The translations under genes were made by a program, and so were the position numbers. Under the pieces are notes generated by a model. That model was given only the letters and a program-made list of their open reading frames with translations. It made no database searches and was not told where the DNA came from. A DNA stretch of 64,000 nucleotides from an uncultured Christensenella sp. (GTDB taxonomy: Bacteria; Bacillota; Clostridia; Christensenellales; Pumilibacteraceae). Of this stretch, positions 35,962 to 44,895 are shown one piece after another (within the stretch, counting starts at the first letter, position 1; each line of letters opens with the position of its first letter). The stretch is from positions 124,001 through 188,000 of the forward strand of contig CAJTTD010000001.1 of assembly GCA_910579205.1 (NCBI GenBank). Direction: 5' to 3'.

Positions 35962-36347
35962 TTACTCGCAAAGTATATTTTTCTTGCAAAATAAAATCAC
36001 GATTATCGGTATCGGATCTTCGGGATTTTGTTTGTTCGAGTAGTTGAAACAAACTATTATTTCGTCGTCAAACAATTTTATTCGGTTCAAAATTAAGTCT
36101 ATTAAAAGTTGCGGCGAAAGGTCGCGTATACCCGCTTATCAAATATTCCATAGCTTCTTATCACATTATGCCGTTCTCTTACTTGTACTGTTCGACCAAT
36201 ATCTTTGCGGAAAATCATCGAGCTGTTACTTACATCGTAAATAAAGCCTTCTTCTATCGCTTTCATAATATTAGCTATGCTTTTTTTGACGTTTGATTTT
36301 TGTTCGAGCAGTAAGTTAAGCAACGAATTGATGTTTGATTTTACCAT
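35962..36347 (-). pseudogene. Decayed C-terminal piece of a large serine recombinase
   Basis: Two frames carry recombinase-like sequence. The upstream one has a coiled-coil piece LLEQKSNVKKSIANIMKAIE, like the segment QLKQKEKEIENIVNAVQKGY of the intact recombinase at 47445-48923. The downstream one, after a frameshift near 36105, reads LLIDLILNRIKLFDDEIIVC then FNYSN, which matches the family end pattern (IDTFINSIYLYDDYMKIVYN in the intact copy). The catalytic N-terminus is gone. It sits 85 bases after tRNA-Lys and marks an old integration. Confidence 0.6.
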
Positions 36348-37020
36348 CGGATAATTATACTCTTTGTCAGCAATAACAATTGGCTCAAATCAGACGACTT
36401 CTAAGCGGAGTTAGCCGTCGATCGTCAAGTTGCCGTACATTTCAAACTATCGCTTCGCAAAAGATACTCGAATAGACAATATAATACATTTGTCAAGGCT
36501 AGACCTAGGAGAAGGAATATTTTCATGAGAAAACATAAAACGTTCTCCTATTTTGCCACTGTTCTCTGCAAAGATAACGAAAAATTATAGACTGAAAAAC
36601 ATATGCGAATGGCGCAAAATGGTGACTTGTTCAGTAATATAGATAATATTTATCCGTGCGAGCTTTTTCTAACAAGAGATTGCCCCGTTTGGATTTTGAA
36701 CCGCTGACCATTCTATACGGAGGAAACGACTTTACTGTATTTCGAGTAAAATTTGAAAAACGATTTTTTATATTGTTTGGATGGACCTAAAAACAGTCTT
36801 TCGCTCCAACTAGTCTTTGTGCTGTTTATAAAATTCATAGAATATACGCACTTTTTAAGCTACCACCGATCAAATTTCGATAAGCCGATACTTTAATAGT
36901 AAGAACATCATAACGCATACCGCACTGTGAACAATCCACGTTTTACTATGATTGTCTGTCTTCTATTTCCATTCGGCTTTATATTTGAATCTATCGACAC
37001 ATAACTACGATTTATTACAT
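36348..37020. other. Intergenic DNA without a supported gene
   Basis: About 670 AT-rich bases before the TIR-HD gene. Short frames only, no ribosome sites or recognisable domains. An inverted repeat TAGGAGAA...TTCTCCTA lies near 36507-36551. It probably represents debris of the element that left the recombinase fragment. Confidence 0.5.
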
Positions 37021-37025
37021 AATAC

Positions 37026-37054
37026 TTGCAAAATCGTTTTTTATATGATAAAAT
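37026..37054 (+). promoter_or_regulatory. Promoter of the TIR-NTPase-HD gene
   Basis: TTGCAA (37026-37031), 17-bp spacer, TAAAAT (37049-37054) with a TGA just before it, i.e. an extended -10. The start codon is 40 bases downstream. Confidence 0.55.
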
Positions 37055-37094
37055 TATTAACAATATCTAATAAACATTTGATACGGAGAATACG

Positions 37095-39971
37095 GTGGAA
37101 AAATTCGCATTTATAAGCTACTCGTCGGTTAATCGCACAAAAGCGGAAGAAGTTTGCCGACATTTGGAAAGCAACGGAATAAGATGCTGGATTGCCCCGC
37201 GCGACATCAAGGGCGGCGCGGATTACAGAGGCGAAGTCATACGCGCGATAACAGATTGCACATCGTTTGTTCTCATCGCATCGCCGGACTCCGACAAGTC
37301 GGACGAAGTTTCCGCCGAAGTCAGCGCGGCTTTTTCTATGAAAAAGAATATTCAAGTTTTGCGCTTAACGAATTTCGAGTTTAACGAAAATCTCATATAC
37401 AACCTGAGGTGCAAGCAATGGATCGACGTAATGGACGATCTTCCGCGCGCTCTTTCGGATTTGGTCGTATCAATGTCTCCGCTGTTCGATATACAGTCAA
37501 ATGCCGAAATGTCCCGCAAAGAAATAGCTGATTACGTCAAAGACATTTCCCGTAAGTTTTCGTACTGCCTGTCGAATCGAATAACAACTGCGGACGAACT
37601 CGACAAGTTCTGCGTATCCGCAAACAAAATGTTTTCTCTTATCGCCGGTGGCTCTTACAAGAATACGCGGCTCGATCCGGATACGGATTATATAGGTTTG
37701 GCGGTCAATAGGCTCGCTGACGGCACACACACATTTCGCATCCACGGACGTCCAGGTATAGGCAAGAATATGTTGGTACAGCTCGTGTTTTTGAAATTGC
37801 TCGAGAAATTCGTTGCGGGAGAAACTGACGCATTACCCGTATATTTGTCTTCGGGCTACTACGAAAAGTACGAGTACAGCGACGCGGCGAATGTCGGTGC
37901 GGCTATGGAAAAAAACATACGTGACGATCTTTCGGTATACTTCGATTACATCAAAAAACACAAGGATGTGCGCCCGGTCGTTATGCTCGAGGGCGTGCGC
38001 GAATACGGTTTTGCACGTGTATTCCCCGAAAAGATTGTATTCGATATATTCAAAACATACGGCAATTACGGTCGCATCGTCGCAATAGATACCGGACTTA
38101 TCAACGTCGCTTCGCGGCTCAAAAAATTTATTGCAATAGCCGGTGCGCCGCGCGATGATTATTTTATCAAGCTCGACGCCATTCCCGTCGAGGACGAAAA
38201 CAAAGTCAAGCACCTCATCGAATGCATTGCCGAGATGTATACCGACGAGCATTTCGATCCGCCTATATTGTACAACGAACTTAAACGACTGAAATACACT
38301 GAGATAGATATCTTCCTTGTTCGGCTTATCTCGCACGAAATGACGTCATATGACGAAATCGGATCGGTAAGCGATATGTATTATCGGTTCATAAGCAAAG
38401 AATACAATTACGATGACGATCGTGTAAACGATGTCGCGCGCAATCTATTTGCCTACATCTTTTTCGACGGTGCGATGCAGTCCGAGTCGGATTACGACGG
38501 ACGAATTTGGTCGTTCCCAAACAAGCATCACACATATCTCGGCTACCTAATAGCCCACTACTTTATAAGGCAGATACAGAACTATGCCGCGCTAAAAAAT
38601 TACGACTTTTTCAAGGTGATACTTACTTCGACGGCAAACCAATTTATAGTTTCCGCGCTCAACAACAATTACGAACTGCAAAGAACATACGAGGAATTTA
38701 TCGCGTCGAAGTACGAAGGGTTTAATGTCAGACAAAAGTGCAATGCGGCATACTGGCTAGGTCGAATGAATTTCGACAGCCGCGACATTAAAAACTTCGC
38801 CACTACTTTTTTAACCGGACTACTCACCTCGCTTAAACCGCTCGTCACCGGCAACAATAAACAGACGCAGGAAAACCTTGACAATCATATGCTTTTCAGA
38901 TCGGTTTGCACCGGCCTAATGTACCACGATCAAGCGAATATGCTCGACGAATACCTGTGTTTGGTAATAACAAACGATATAGCCAACGCCGTCAATCGTG
39001 GCGCTACGGTGGAATATTTCGACGATGGGTATCAAGTCGGCGGACACAATACATGCAATCTTGACATTGATTACGCAACCGGAGAGAAAGCCATAAAAGC
39101 ACTGTGCGCCAGAGTCGAAGCGTCTCTGAACCAAAAGAACGATAAATTCGTCGAGAACAATCTCATCACGCTTCTTATGCTGCTGCAGGCGCGCATACAG
39201 AGCAACAACAAAAAACCCATATACTACGACATCGACGGGTATGTTCGCCGCGCACAAAAATATCTGTCCGATTACAAAACAAAACCGCACAATTATTCTT
39301 CGCAGAAAATCAGAGACTATCTGGAAAGCGTCGACGACGATTTTCGAATGTACATCGACAAGGGCCGCCTAGATGTCGCAACTTTGCTGTACAACAAACT
39401 TCAAGGTCTCAAATACGTCAAGCGCTCGCAGTGGCACAACAGAGTCAAAGACCCAGAAAGCATATCCGAACATATGTTCGGGGCGTGGATGCTCGCAATG
39501 TTCTTCCTTCCCGAAGCTTACAATCAAGACGGATATAACAAACGCGAGATCTTAGATATGCTGCTCATACACGACTTCGCTCAAATAGAAAACGAGATCT
39601 CGTTCAAAGAAACTGTTGCCATGCATAGGAGCGATTTACAGAAGAACGACTTTATGCGCAAGCTGTTTCTTAAAGGAACATATCCCGATGTCGCCAACCT
39701 CACCCACTTCTACGATCTTAGCGTCGGCTATTGCAACGGTACAAGCCTTAACGCGCGCATCGCTCACGACATCAACGCTCTTCAATCGATATATACATAT
39801 TTCGAATATCTGTATACTGACAAACTCCGAGCGAACAACGACGAAACTGCAAAATGGTTACGTCTTAAAGAAATTATGCAAACCCCGATAGGTGCAGAAC
39901 TGTTTGAGCGGCTTATTTCGTCCAACCCCGAATTCAAAAACTTGATAGCCGAAGTAGATTGGCCGAATTGA
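37095..39971 (+). CDS. TIR domain - P-loop NTPase-like - HD phosphohydrolase fusion, candidate anti-phage protein
   Basis: 958 residues, GTG start with CGGAG site. Residues 1-125: a TIR domain (EKFAFISYSSVNRTKAEEV; IRCWIAPRDIKGG; SFVLIASPDSDKSDEVSAEV), with E75 in the S-x-x-V-x-x-E position of the NAD-cleaving glutamate. About 200-440: a P-loop module with HGRPGIGKN at 217-225 (Walker A ending in Asn, not Ser/Thr), VVMLEG at 295-300 in the Walker B place and RIVAIDTG at 327. About 450-740: helical region with no recognised domain. About 770-910: an HD domain of the YfbR 5'-nucleotidase type, with H793 (SEHMFG), H826-D827 (IHDF) and D892 (AHDINALQ), so the metal set looks complete. By analogy with STAND/Avs and TIR effectors, it may sense phage and degrade NAD and/or nucleotides. 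It is a lone gene in an integration scar. Confidence 0.85.
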   Translation: MEKFAFISYSSVNRTKAEEVCRHLESNGIRCWIAPRDIKGGADYRGEVIRAITDCTSFVLIASPDSDKSDEVSAEVSAAFSMKKNIQVLRLTNFEFNENLIYNLRCKQWIDVMDDLPRALSDLVVSMSPLFDIQSNAEMSRKEIADYVKDISRKFSYCLSNRITTADELDKFCVSANKMFSLIAGGSYKNTRLDPDTDYIGLAVNRLADGTHTFRIHGRPGIGKNMLVQLVFLKLLEKFVAGETDALPVYLSSGYYEKYEYSDAANVGAAMEKNIRDDLSVYFDYIKKHKDVRPVVMLEGVREYGFARVFPEKIVFDIFKTYGNYGRIVAIDTGLINVASRLKKFIAIAGAPRDDYFIKLDAIPVEDENKVKHLIECIAEMYTDEHFDPPILYNELKRLKYTEIDIFLVRLISHEMTSYDEIGSVSDMYYRFISKEYNYDDDRVNDVARNLFAYIFFDGAMQSESDYDGRIWSFPNKHHTYLGYLIAHYFIRQIQNYAALKNYDFFKVILTSTANQFIVSALNNNYELQRTYEEFIASKYEGFNVRQKCNAAYWLGRMNFDSRDIKNFATTFLTGLLTSLKPLVTGNNKQTQENLDNHMLFRSVCTGLMYHDQANMLDEYLCLVITNDIANAVNRGATVEYFDDGYQVGGHNTCNLDIDYATGEKAIKALCARVEASLNQKNDKFVENNLITLLMLLQARIQSNNKKPIYYDIDGYVRRAQKYLSDYKTKPHNYSSQKIRDYLESVDDDFRMYIDKGRLDVATLLYNKLQGLKYVKRSQWHNRVKDPESISEHMFGAWMLAMFFLPEAYNQDGYNKREILDMLLIHDFAQIENEISFKETVAMHRSDLQKNDFMRKLFLKGTYPDVANLTHFYDLSVGYCNGTSLNARIAHDINALQSIYTYFEYLYTDKLRANNDETAKWLRLKEIMQTPIGAELFERLISSNPEFKNLIAEVDWPN

Positions 39972-40718
39972 AATTATCTTTACCACTACACGCATAAGCC
40001 GAGATAGTGAGATTCGTCATAAGCTGTCATAAAGTAGTAGCCGCCATACGAAAGCAATCAAGAATTAAACAATACGACAATGGTCGCTCGGCGTTGCAGT
40101 TTCGCCAGTCGTTTCTTACATTTCGGCGGTGGGCTTGAGCCGAGAATGGACTGTGGCGTTGATTTGAGTTGGGCAGGAACGGAAAAAGTGCCCATGTGTT
40201 GGCATTTTGACATAAACATCGTATCGTAGATTTGGTTTCTATTATATTGATTATCGATAAGCCGCAAATGTTCAGCGATGAGATACAAAAGAAAATAAAC
40301 GCTTCAATAAACGATACGTGTAATGCATTGGAATTTGACGAAACTATCGAGTTCGGCAAGCGACATATTGTTGTCGCACTAAAAAATACATAATCGCTGT
40401 ATGAAAGAACACGCGCAAAATAATTGAGAATTTAATGCTTGGACAAATAAACTCTATGGTTTCCGATGAAAGAGTCATGCAAATTCTTCGTGCGGCAGTG
40501 TTACGGCAGATGTTAGTTCGGTGTGATTGTTGAGTTTTTTATTGGGTAAGATTGACCATCGCGGAATAATACTTACACCTTTGACCAACCAGCATATGAT
40601 GCACTTGTCATAGGTCCTTAATCATTTTCCGACATTTTAAGAAAAATATTTTTATACGTTACGGTTTAAATACAAAACCAAACCATTCAATTTACGTTAA
40701 AGTGGTGCACCAATACAC
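39972..40718. other. Intergenic DNA after the TIR-HD gene
   Basis: No complete gene supported. One short plus-strand frame, about 40215-40393, reads like a gene remnant (SDEIQKKINASINDTCNAL, ending in TAA after VVALKNT) but has no start or ribosome site. The rest is AT-rich non-coding DNA. Confidence 0.4.
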
Positions 40719-40745
40719 GACTGTCTTTGTAGACAGTCTTTTTAT
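40719..40745 (+). terminator. Rho-independent terminator
   Basis: GACTGTC (40719-40725), 6-nt loop, GACAGTC (40732-40738) then TTTTTAT. It ends plus-strand transcription from the TIR-HD side before the glycosylase gene. Confidence 0.7.
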
Positions 40746-40829
40746 TTGCCTTTTATACAAATCTGTTATAGTTACGGTTATAACCATTTTACAACCCACA
40801 CATAAGTTATTTTTGATGCGGCTCAACGC

Positions 40830-40858
40830 TTGAAAAAAACATTGGGCGGCGGTATAAT
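40830..40858 (+). promoter_or_regulatory. Promoter placed for a leaderless transcript of the glycosylase gene
   Basis: TTGAAA (40830-40835), 17-bp spacer, TATAAT (40853-40858). The ATG begins seven bases after the -10, at the expected +1, and there is no Shine-Dalgarno. Confidence 0.7.
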
Positions 40859-40864
40859 AGTCGT

Positions 40865-41380
40865 ATGAACAACGATATCAGAAAAGCCAAGCATGACGAC
40901 GTTCCCCCGCTGATCGACGACAACAGCAAAATTCTTTTGCTCGGGTCGATGCTGTCGCCGAGATCCGCCGAGCAGAAATTTTATTACGCGCACCCGCAAA
41001 ACAGATTTTGGCGCGTTCTTTGCGCGTTACTCGGATGCGAATACACGGAGAACAACGCGCAACGCGCGCGCATTGCCCTGTCGCTCGGCATAGCGCTGTG
41101 GGACGTGGCGGCAAGCTGCGACATAGTGGGCGCTGCCGACAGCACCATAAAAAATGTAGTTTACAACGATCTAAACGGGTTGCTTTGCAAATATCCAAAT
41201 ATCCGCCAAGTTTATACTACGGGCGGAAAAGCGTATTCGATGCTTAAAGCATACAACAAAACGGCTCGCAACGCACTATTAAGCGAAACGGTAGCGTTGC
41301 CGTCCACAAGTCCGCTTAACTGCAAAACGACGCTCGACGAACTTATCTCGGCATACTCTGTAATAACCAAAGCATTATAA
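40865..41380 (+). CDS. DNA-deoxyinosine (hypoxanthine) glycosylase, UDG family 6
   Basis: 171 residues. It removes deaminated adenine (hypoxanthine) from DNA, starting base excision repair. Family pattern: KILLLGSMLSPRSAEQKFYY then AHPQNRFWRVL, IALWDVAASCDIVGAADSTI and the late motif LPSTSPLN. In characterised members the first motif usually reads GSFPS; here it is GSML. The uracil-specific water-activating aspartate motif of family 1 is not expected. It appears to be translated from a leaderless mRNA. Confidence 0.88.
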   Translation: MNNDIRKAKHDDVPPLIDDNSKILLLGSMLSPRSAEQKFYYAHPQNRFWRVLCALLGCEYTENNAQRARIALSLGIALWDVAASCDIVGAADSTIKNVVYNDLNGLLCKYPNIRQVYTTGGKAYSMLKAYNKTARNALLSETVALPSTSPLNCKTTLDELISAYSVITKAL

Positions 41381-41402
41381 AACCCCGATCGCTCGGGGTT
41401 TT
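41381..41402. terminator. Bidirectional terminator between the glycosylase gene and mrp
   Basis: AACCCCGA-TCGC-TCGGGGTT with Ts on both outer sides, between convergent genes. Confidence 0.8.
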
Positions 41403-41428
41403 CCATTAAACAATAATGCGCAAATATT

Positions 41429-42256
41429 TTAATCGTGCGACGTCGGAAGTCCGCTTTCCAATATATCGACTGCCGCGTCGAGATACCCTTCGCTCAGTTC
41501 TTCAAACTTGCCGCTATCTGCCGCCGCAACAATTTTGCCGTCGTGCGGTATCTCCGCGAGCAACGGCAACCCGAACTTTTGGGCAATGACAGCTGTTTTG
41601 CTTTCGCCGTAAATATTTAGTCGTTCGCCGCAGTGCGGGCATGTCGCATAACTCATATTTTCGACAATACCGAGTATGGGAATATTCATCATATTAGCCA
41701 TTTTAACGGCTTTTTCAACTATCATGGATACAAGCTCTTGCGGCGTCGCCACCACTACTATGCCGTCCACCTTTACTGACTGGAAAACCGTAAGCGGAAC
41801 GTCGCCCGTACCGGGAGGACAATCGACAAACATATAATCTACGTCGCCCCAAATAACATCGGTCCAAAACTGTTTGACCATGCCCGCAATTATAGGACCG
41901 CGCCACACAACGGGATCGGTCTCGTTTTCCAACAGCAGATTGCACGACATGATCTTCAAACCCTTAGGAGTTTCCGCCGGGAATATCCCCGTTTCTTCGC
42001 CTTTGACTTCGCCGTACACGCCGAACATTTTAGGTATGGACGCACCCGTTATATCCGCATCCAAAACGGCGCACGAATAGCCCTTACGGGACATAGCGGT
42101 TGCCAACAACGCCGTAACCGCCGATTTTCCCACGCCGCCCTTACCGCTTACAACTGCGATAACGCGTTTGATATTTGACATTTCATGCGGCTTGTCCTTT
42201 TGCGGGACATCGCATTCTTTGTCGCAATTACTGCAATCGTGATTGCATTCGCTCAT
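41429..42256 (-). CDS. mrp: Mrp/ApbC-type P-loop Fe-S carrier protein
   Basis: 275 residues. Deviant Walker A VVSGKGGVGKSAVTALLATA, then DADITGASIPKMFG, DYMFVDCPPGTGDVPLT (Walker B region) and the CxxC pair for the bridging cluster (YATCPHCGERL). The N-terminus is cysteine-rich (CNHDCSNCDKEC), as in many anaerobic Clostridia. It carries and transfers iron-sulfur clusters in the cytosol. Confidence 0.94.
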   Translation of the reverse strand: MSECNHDCSNCDKECDVPQKDKPHEMSNIKRVIAVVSGKGGVGKSAVTALLATAMSRKGYSCAVLDADITGASIPKMFGVYGEVKGEETGIFPAETPKGLKIMSCNLLLENETDPVVWRGPIIAGMVKQFWTDVIWGDVDYMFVDCPPGTGDVPLTVFQSVKVDGIVVVATPQELVSMIVEKAVKMANMMNIPILGIVENMSYATCPHCGERLNIYGESKTAVIAQKFGLPLLAEIPHDGKIVAAADSGKFEELSEGYLDAAVDILESGLPTSHD

Positions 42257-42316
42257 AATAACACCTTCTTCTTTAAGTATTTTTAAAACGTTAGCCGTTT
42301 GACAAACATCGATACG

Positions 42317-43354
42317 CTAAAGTTTGATTTTATCGTTTGCCAATCTTTTTGCGAACGACATCATCAGCTCGTTGGCGGCTGTCGCGTCCTCGCCGCGCCA
42401 AGTCAACGAGAAGCAGTGGTTTGACGTGGCATGACGTGCCGCGTAACTTTCGTGATACACTCCTACGCCATCCAATTTTTCCAACAACACATTCCCTTGA
42501 CCTTTGCAAAACAAGTCCTTGTCGGAATAAATAACAAACGACGGCGGAAACTTTTCCGTTATAAAGTCAAGCGGCATGCAAACGTCTCTGTACTCAAAGC
42601 TCTCGAACTCGCTCCGCACTATGCCCGTAAGACTGAGCAAAACGCTTTCGTCTATATCGAGCAGATATTTGGTATTGAAAACAGTCTGCATATCGTACAA
42701 ACCGCAATTAAGCAATGCGCCGAAAATATCGAAATCCAGCTTGATGCCGAACGATTTTTCAAACTTATCGTTGCCGTTGAAAGCCGCAAGCATAGCCGCA
42801 TAATAACCGCCTGCGCTATCGCCCGCAACGAAGATTCGGTCTTTATCTATATTGAACAACTGCGCATTATTATGCGCGTAGTTTGCCGCTTTGACCAAAT
42901 GTATCAGAGGCGACGGGAACGAATAAGCGGGAGCTAACCCGTAATCGACGCAAAAAACCGTAAAACCGTTGAGCGCAAAATACTGAGACTGACCGCGACG
43001 ATATTTTTTCTGCCCCGCAGCAAAACCGCCGCCGTGGATCAATATGACAGCGGGTTGCGGTTCGTTTGTTTTGATCCTATAAACATCCAATTTACAAACG
43101 CTGGGCACTTCCGCGTCGTATACCACATCTTTTATATTTTCGATACTGCCCATGTTATCTTTCGTTACATACGGGCACGCGTTTTGCGGCGCGGCAAACA
43201 GAACATCTATAGTCCTGAATATCGCTTTTGAAACGCGAACGGAACGGTTACGACGGCGTATTTCGAGTTTAGACAAAGACGGCGCGCCTTCTTCGGTGAT
43301 CTCATCATCGCAAACGTCGATATCGTTATTATCTATAATATTATCTTTTTCCAT
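42317..43354 (-). CDS. Alpha/beta hydrolase, HSL-type esterase
   Basis: About 345 residues. Oxyanion motif HGGGFAAG and nucleophile elbow GDSAGGYYAAM mark the hormone-sensitive-lipase branch; IYSDKDLF and a late HCF histidine would complete the triad. The N-terminal 60 residues are acidic then basic and do not align with the fold. No signal peptide, so it should be cytosolic. The ATG at 43354 is chosen because the promoter ends right before it. Confidence 0.85.
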   Translation of the reverse strand: MEKDNIIDNNDIDVCDDEITEEGAPSLSKLEIRRRNRSVRVSKAIFRTIDVLFAAPQNACPYVTKDNMGSIENIKDVVYDAEVPSVCKLDVYRIKTNEPQPAVILIHGGGFAAGQKKYRRGQSQYFALNGFTVFCVDYGLAPAYSFPSPLIHLVKAANYAHNNAQLFNIDKDRIFVAGDSAGGYYAAMLAAFNGNDKFEKSFGIKLDFDIFGALLNCGLYDMQTVFNTKYLLDIDESVLLSLTGIVRSEFESFEYRDVCMPLDFITEKFPPSFVIYSDKDLFCKGQGNVLLEKLDGVGVYHESYAARHATSNHCFSLTWRGEDATAANELMMSFAKRLANDKIKL

Positions 43355-43361
43355 ACATACA

Positions 43362-43390
43362 AGTATATAGCCGCCGAGCGGTTTTGTCAA
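43362..43390 (-). promoter_or_regulatory. Promoter placed for a leaderless transcript of the esterase gene
   Basis: Minus strand TTGACA (43385-43390), 17-bp spacer, TATACT (43362-43367). Only seven bases separate the -10 from the ATG, and no Shine-Dalgarno is present. Confidence 0.7.
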
Positions 43391-43433
43391 CGCATTCGCC
43401 GCAGTATTCGTGCTTGAGACATAATTCGCTATG

Positions 43434-44036
43434 TTAAACCAATTGTATATCGTTCATTATGCCTTTGGATATCAAATATCTGAATAACCCTATTTCGAGA
43501 TCGATACACTTTTTTAAAGCTTGATCGACTTTTCGATCGACGCGCTGTTTGTCCGCGCCGTCTGTATATCCGTGTATCGTTATAAAACTCGGTAAAAACG
43601 TTTGTGCAAGGAATAAGCTTCTTCTCAAATGGAACGGCTCGGTAACGACCATAACGCTCCGCACATCCCAAATTATTTTGTCTTTGCAAATTTCTGCCAA
43701 AGAGCAAACCATGTTTTCTACGGTATCGGTCGCGCGCGGTTCTTCTATGATAGCGTCTTGCGGCACTCCGTTGTTTACAAGCACGCGCCGCATGATAGCG
43801 CACTCTTTTTCGCGTCTGCCGTCAATTTCTTGCTCCACGCCGCCCGTCGCGATTATCTTTCCGCAACCGCATTTTTTATAGAGATCAGCCGCTATCTCCG
43901 CTCTTTTAATGGCGCTTTCGGTAGATCCGCCGAGCAATATAACATAATCGCTCTTTTTAGGAGAATCATAGCAACAGTCGAAAATCAAACTGTCTATTTG
44001 TTCTTCCGTTAATTCGTCTGTCTGCGATAAAAACAT
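43434..44036 (-). CDS. DUF218/YdcF-family protein
   Basis: 200 residues. The DUF218 pattern is clear: DYVILLGGSTESAIKRAEIA, GCGKIIATGG, a central EPRATDTVENMVCS (family E-x-x-S-x-N-T-x-E-N) and VMVVTEPFHLRRS. Members may bind or process nucleotide-linked or envelope compounds; the function is not known. There is no signal peptide or membrane anchor. AGAGGCGA site upstream. It lies nine bases from the histidine phosphatase gene. Confidence 0.85.
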   Translation of the reverse strand: MFLSQTDELTEEQIDSLIFDCCYDSPKKSDYVILLGGSTESAIKRAEIAADLYKKCGCGKIIATGGVEQEIDGRREKECAIMRRVLVNNGVPQDAIIEEPRATDTVENMVCSLAEICKDKIIWDVRSVMVVTEPFHLRRSLFLAQTFLPSFITIHGYTDGADKQRVDRKVDQALKKCIDLEIGLFRYLISKGIMNDIQLV

Positions 44037-44044
44037 GCTCGCCT

Positions 44045-44761
44045 CTAAAAAAGATATTTTCCGTTGTACTCTGTAGACAGTCCGCTTCGATACAAATGCG
44101 AATCATTAGACAACTGCAAAACTTTGGGAACTACTGTCTCGCGCCCGTCAAAGTCTATCACCGTCATAGAACTGTGTCCAAAGCCGAAATGCGCACAAAA
44201 CAATGGATACGCAATATCCAGCACCGCGCTCATAAACGCCATGCCAAACCCTTCGTGCGCAAAAAGCGCTATACGCTTGTCATTTGGCGCAACCGCTTTA
44301 TAGCTATTGCTTTTTTCGTCATGTTCGTAACCCAAGCGAGCCAAAAATTTGTATGTCTCACCGTAAATACGCTCTATGCCAGCTTTGTAGTCATGGTGCG
44401 AAAACAACTCGTGTTCGTACCATTTTTTGCCCAATGCGGCAATTTCCGGCAATGCCAATTTCTTTCGCATCTCTTCATCCTCGTAAAGCCATGCGCGCGG
44501 TCTGCCGTTTTCATCAGTCAACGTCAATTCTTGCCATGCGTGCCATTCGTTACACCAATCGAGAACATCGATCTCTTTGTGCAATACATCGGCTGTCGGG
44601 CGCGCGGTATCTACGGCGCGGATAGCGCTCGACGAATATATCTCGTCTATACCGTACGAGCATAGCCGCTCGGACAACGCTTTCGCTTGCAACTTGCCCG
44701 TCTCCGTAAGGCTATCCGGCTCGTATATAGGCTGTCCGTGCCGTATATAGAATAAAAGCAT
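44045..44761 (-). CDS. Histidine phosphatase family protein
   Basis: 238 residues. Catalytic RHG motif at the N-terminus (FYIRHGQPIYE), the second arginine in YSSSAIRAVDTARPTA, and the late histidine in ALFAHEGFGMAF. The branch (cobalamin phosphatase, phosphoglycerate mutase-like and so on) cannot be fixed; substrate unknown. GGAG site upstream. Probably co-transcribed with the DUF218 gene. Confidence 0.88.
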   Translation of the reverse strand: MLLFYIRHGQPIYEPDSLTETGKLQAKALSERLCSYGIDEIYSSSAIRAVDTARPTADVLHKEIDVLDWCNEWHAWQELTLTDENGRPRAWLYEDEEMRKKLALPEIAALGKKWYEHELFSHHDYKAGIERIYGETYKFLARLGYEHDEKSNSYKAVAPNDKRIALFAHEGFGMAFMSAVLDIAYPLFCAHFGFGHSSMTVIDFDGRETVVPKVLQLSNDSHLYRSGLSTEYNGKYLF

Positions 44762-44895
44762 TATAAACTCCGATGCAAAATGCGCATGATATTTAAAACC
44801 AAGTATACACCATGATCAGTAAAATATCAATCGTTTAAATATAAATTGTCGAAAATATTCTTACTGCCGAATTTTAACGAGCCGCACGAAATTTA

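Noticed and set aside
40027..40359. Minus-strand frames of 76-110 codons after the TIR-HD gene
   Set aside because: No ribosome site, no recognisable domain, and atypical composition.
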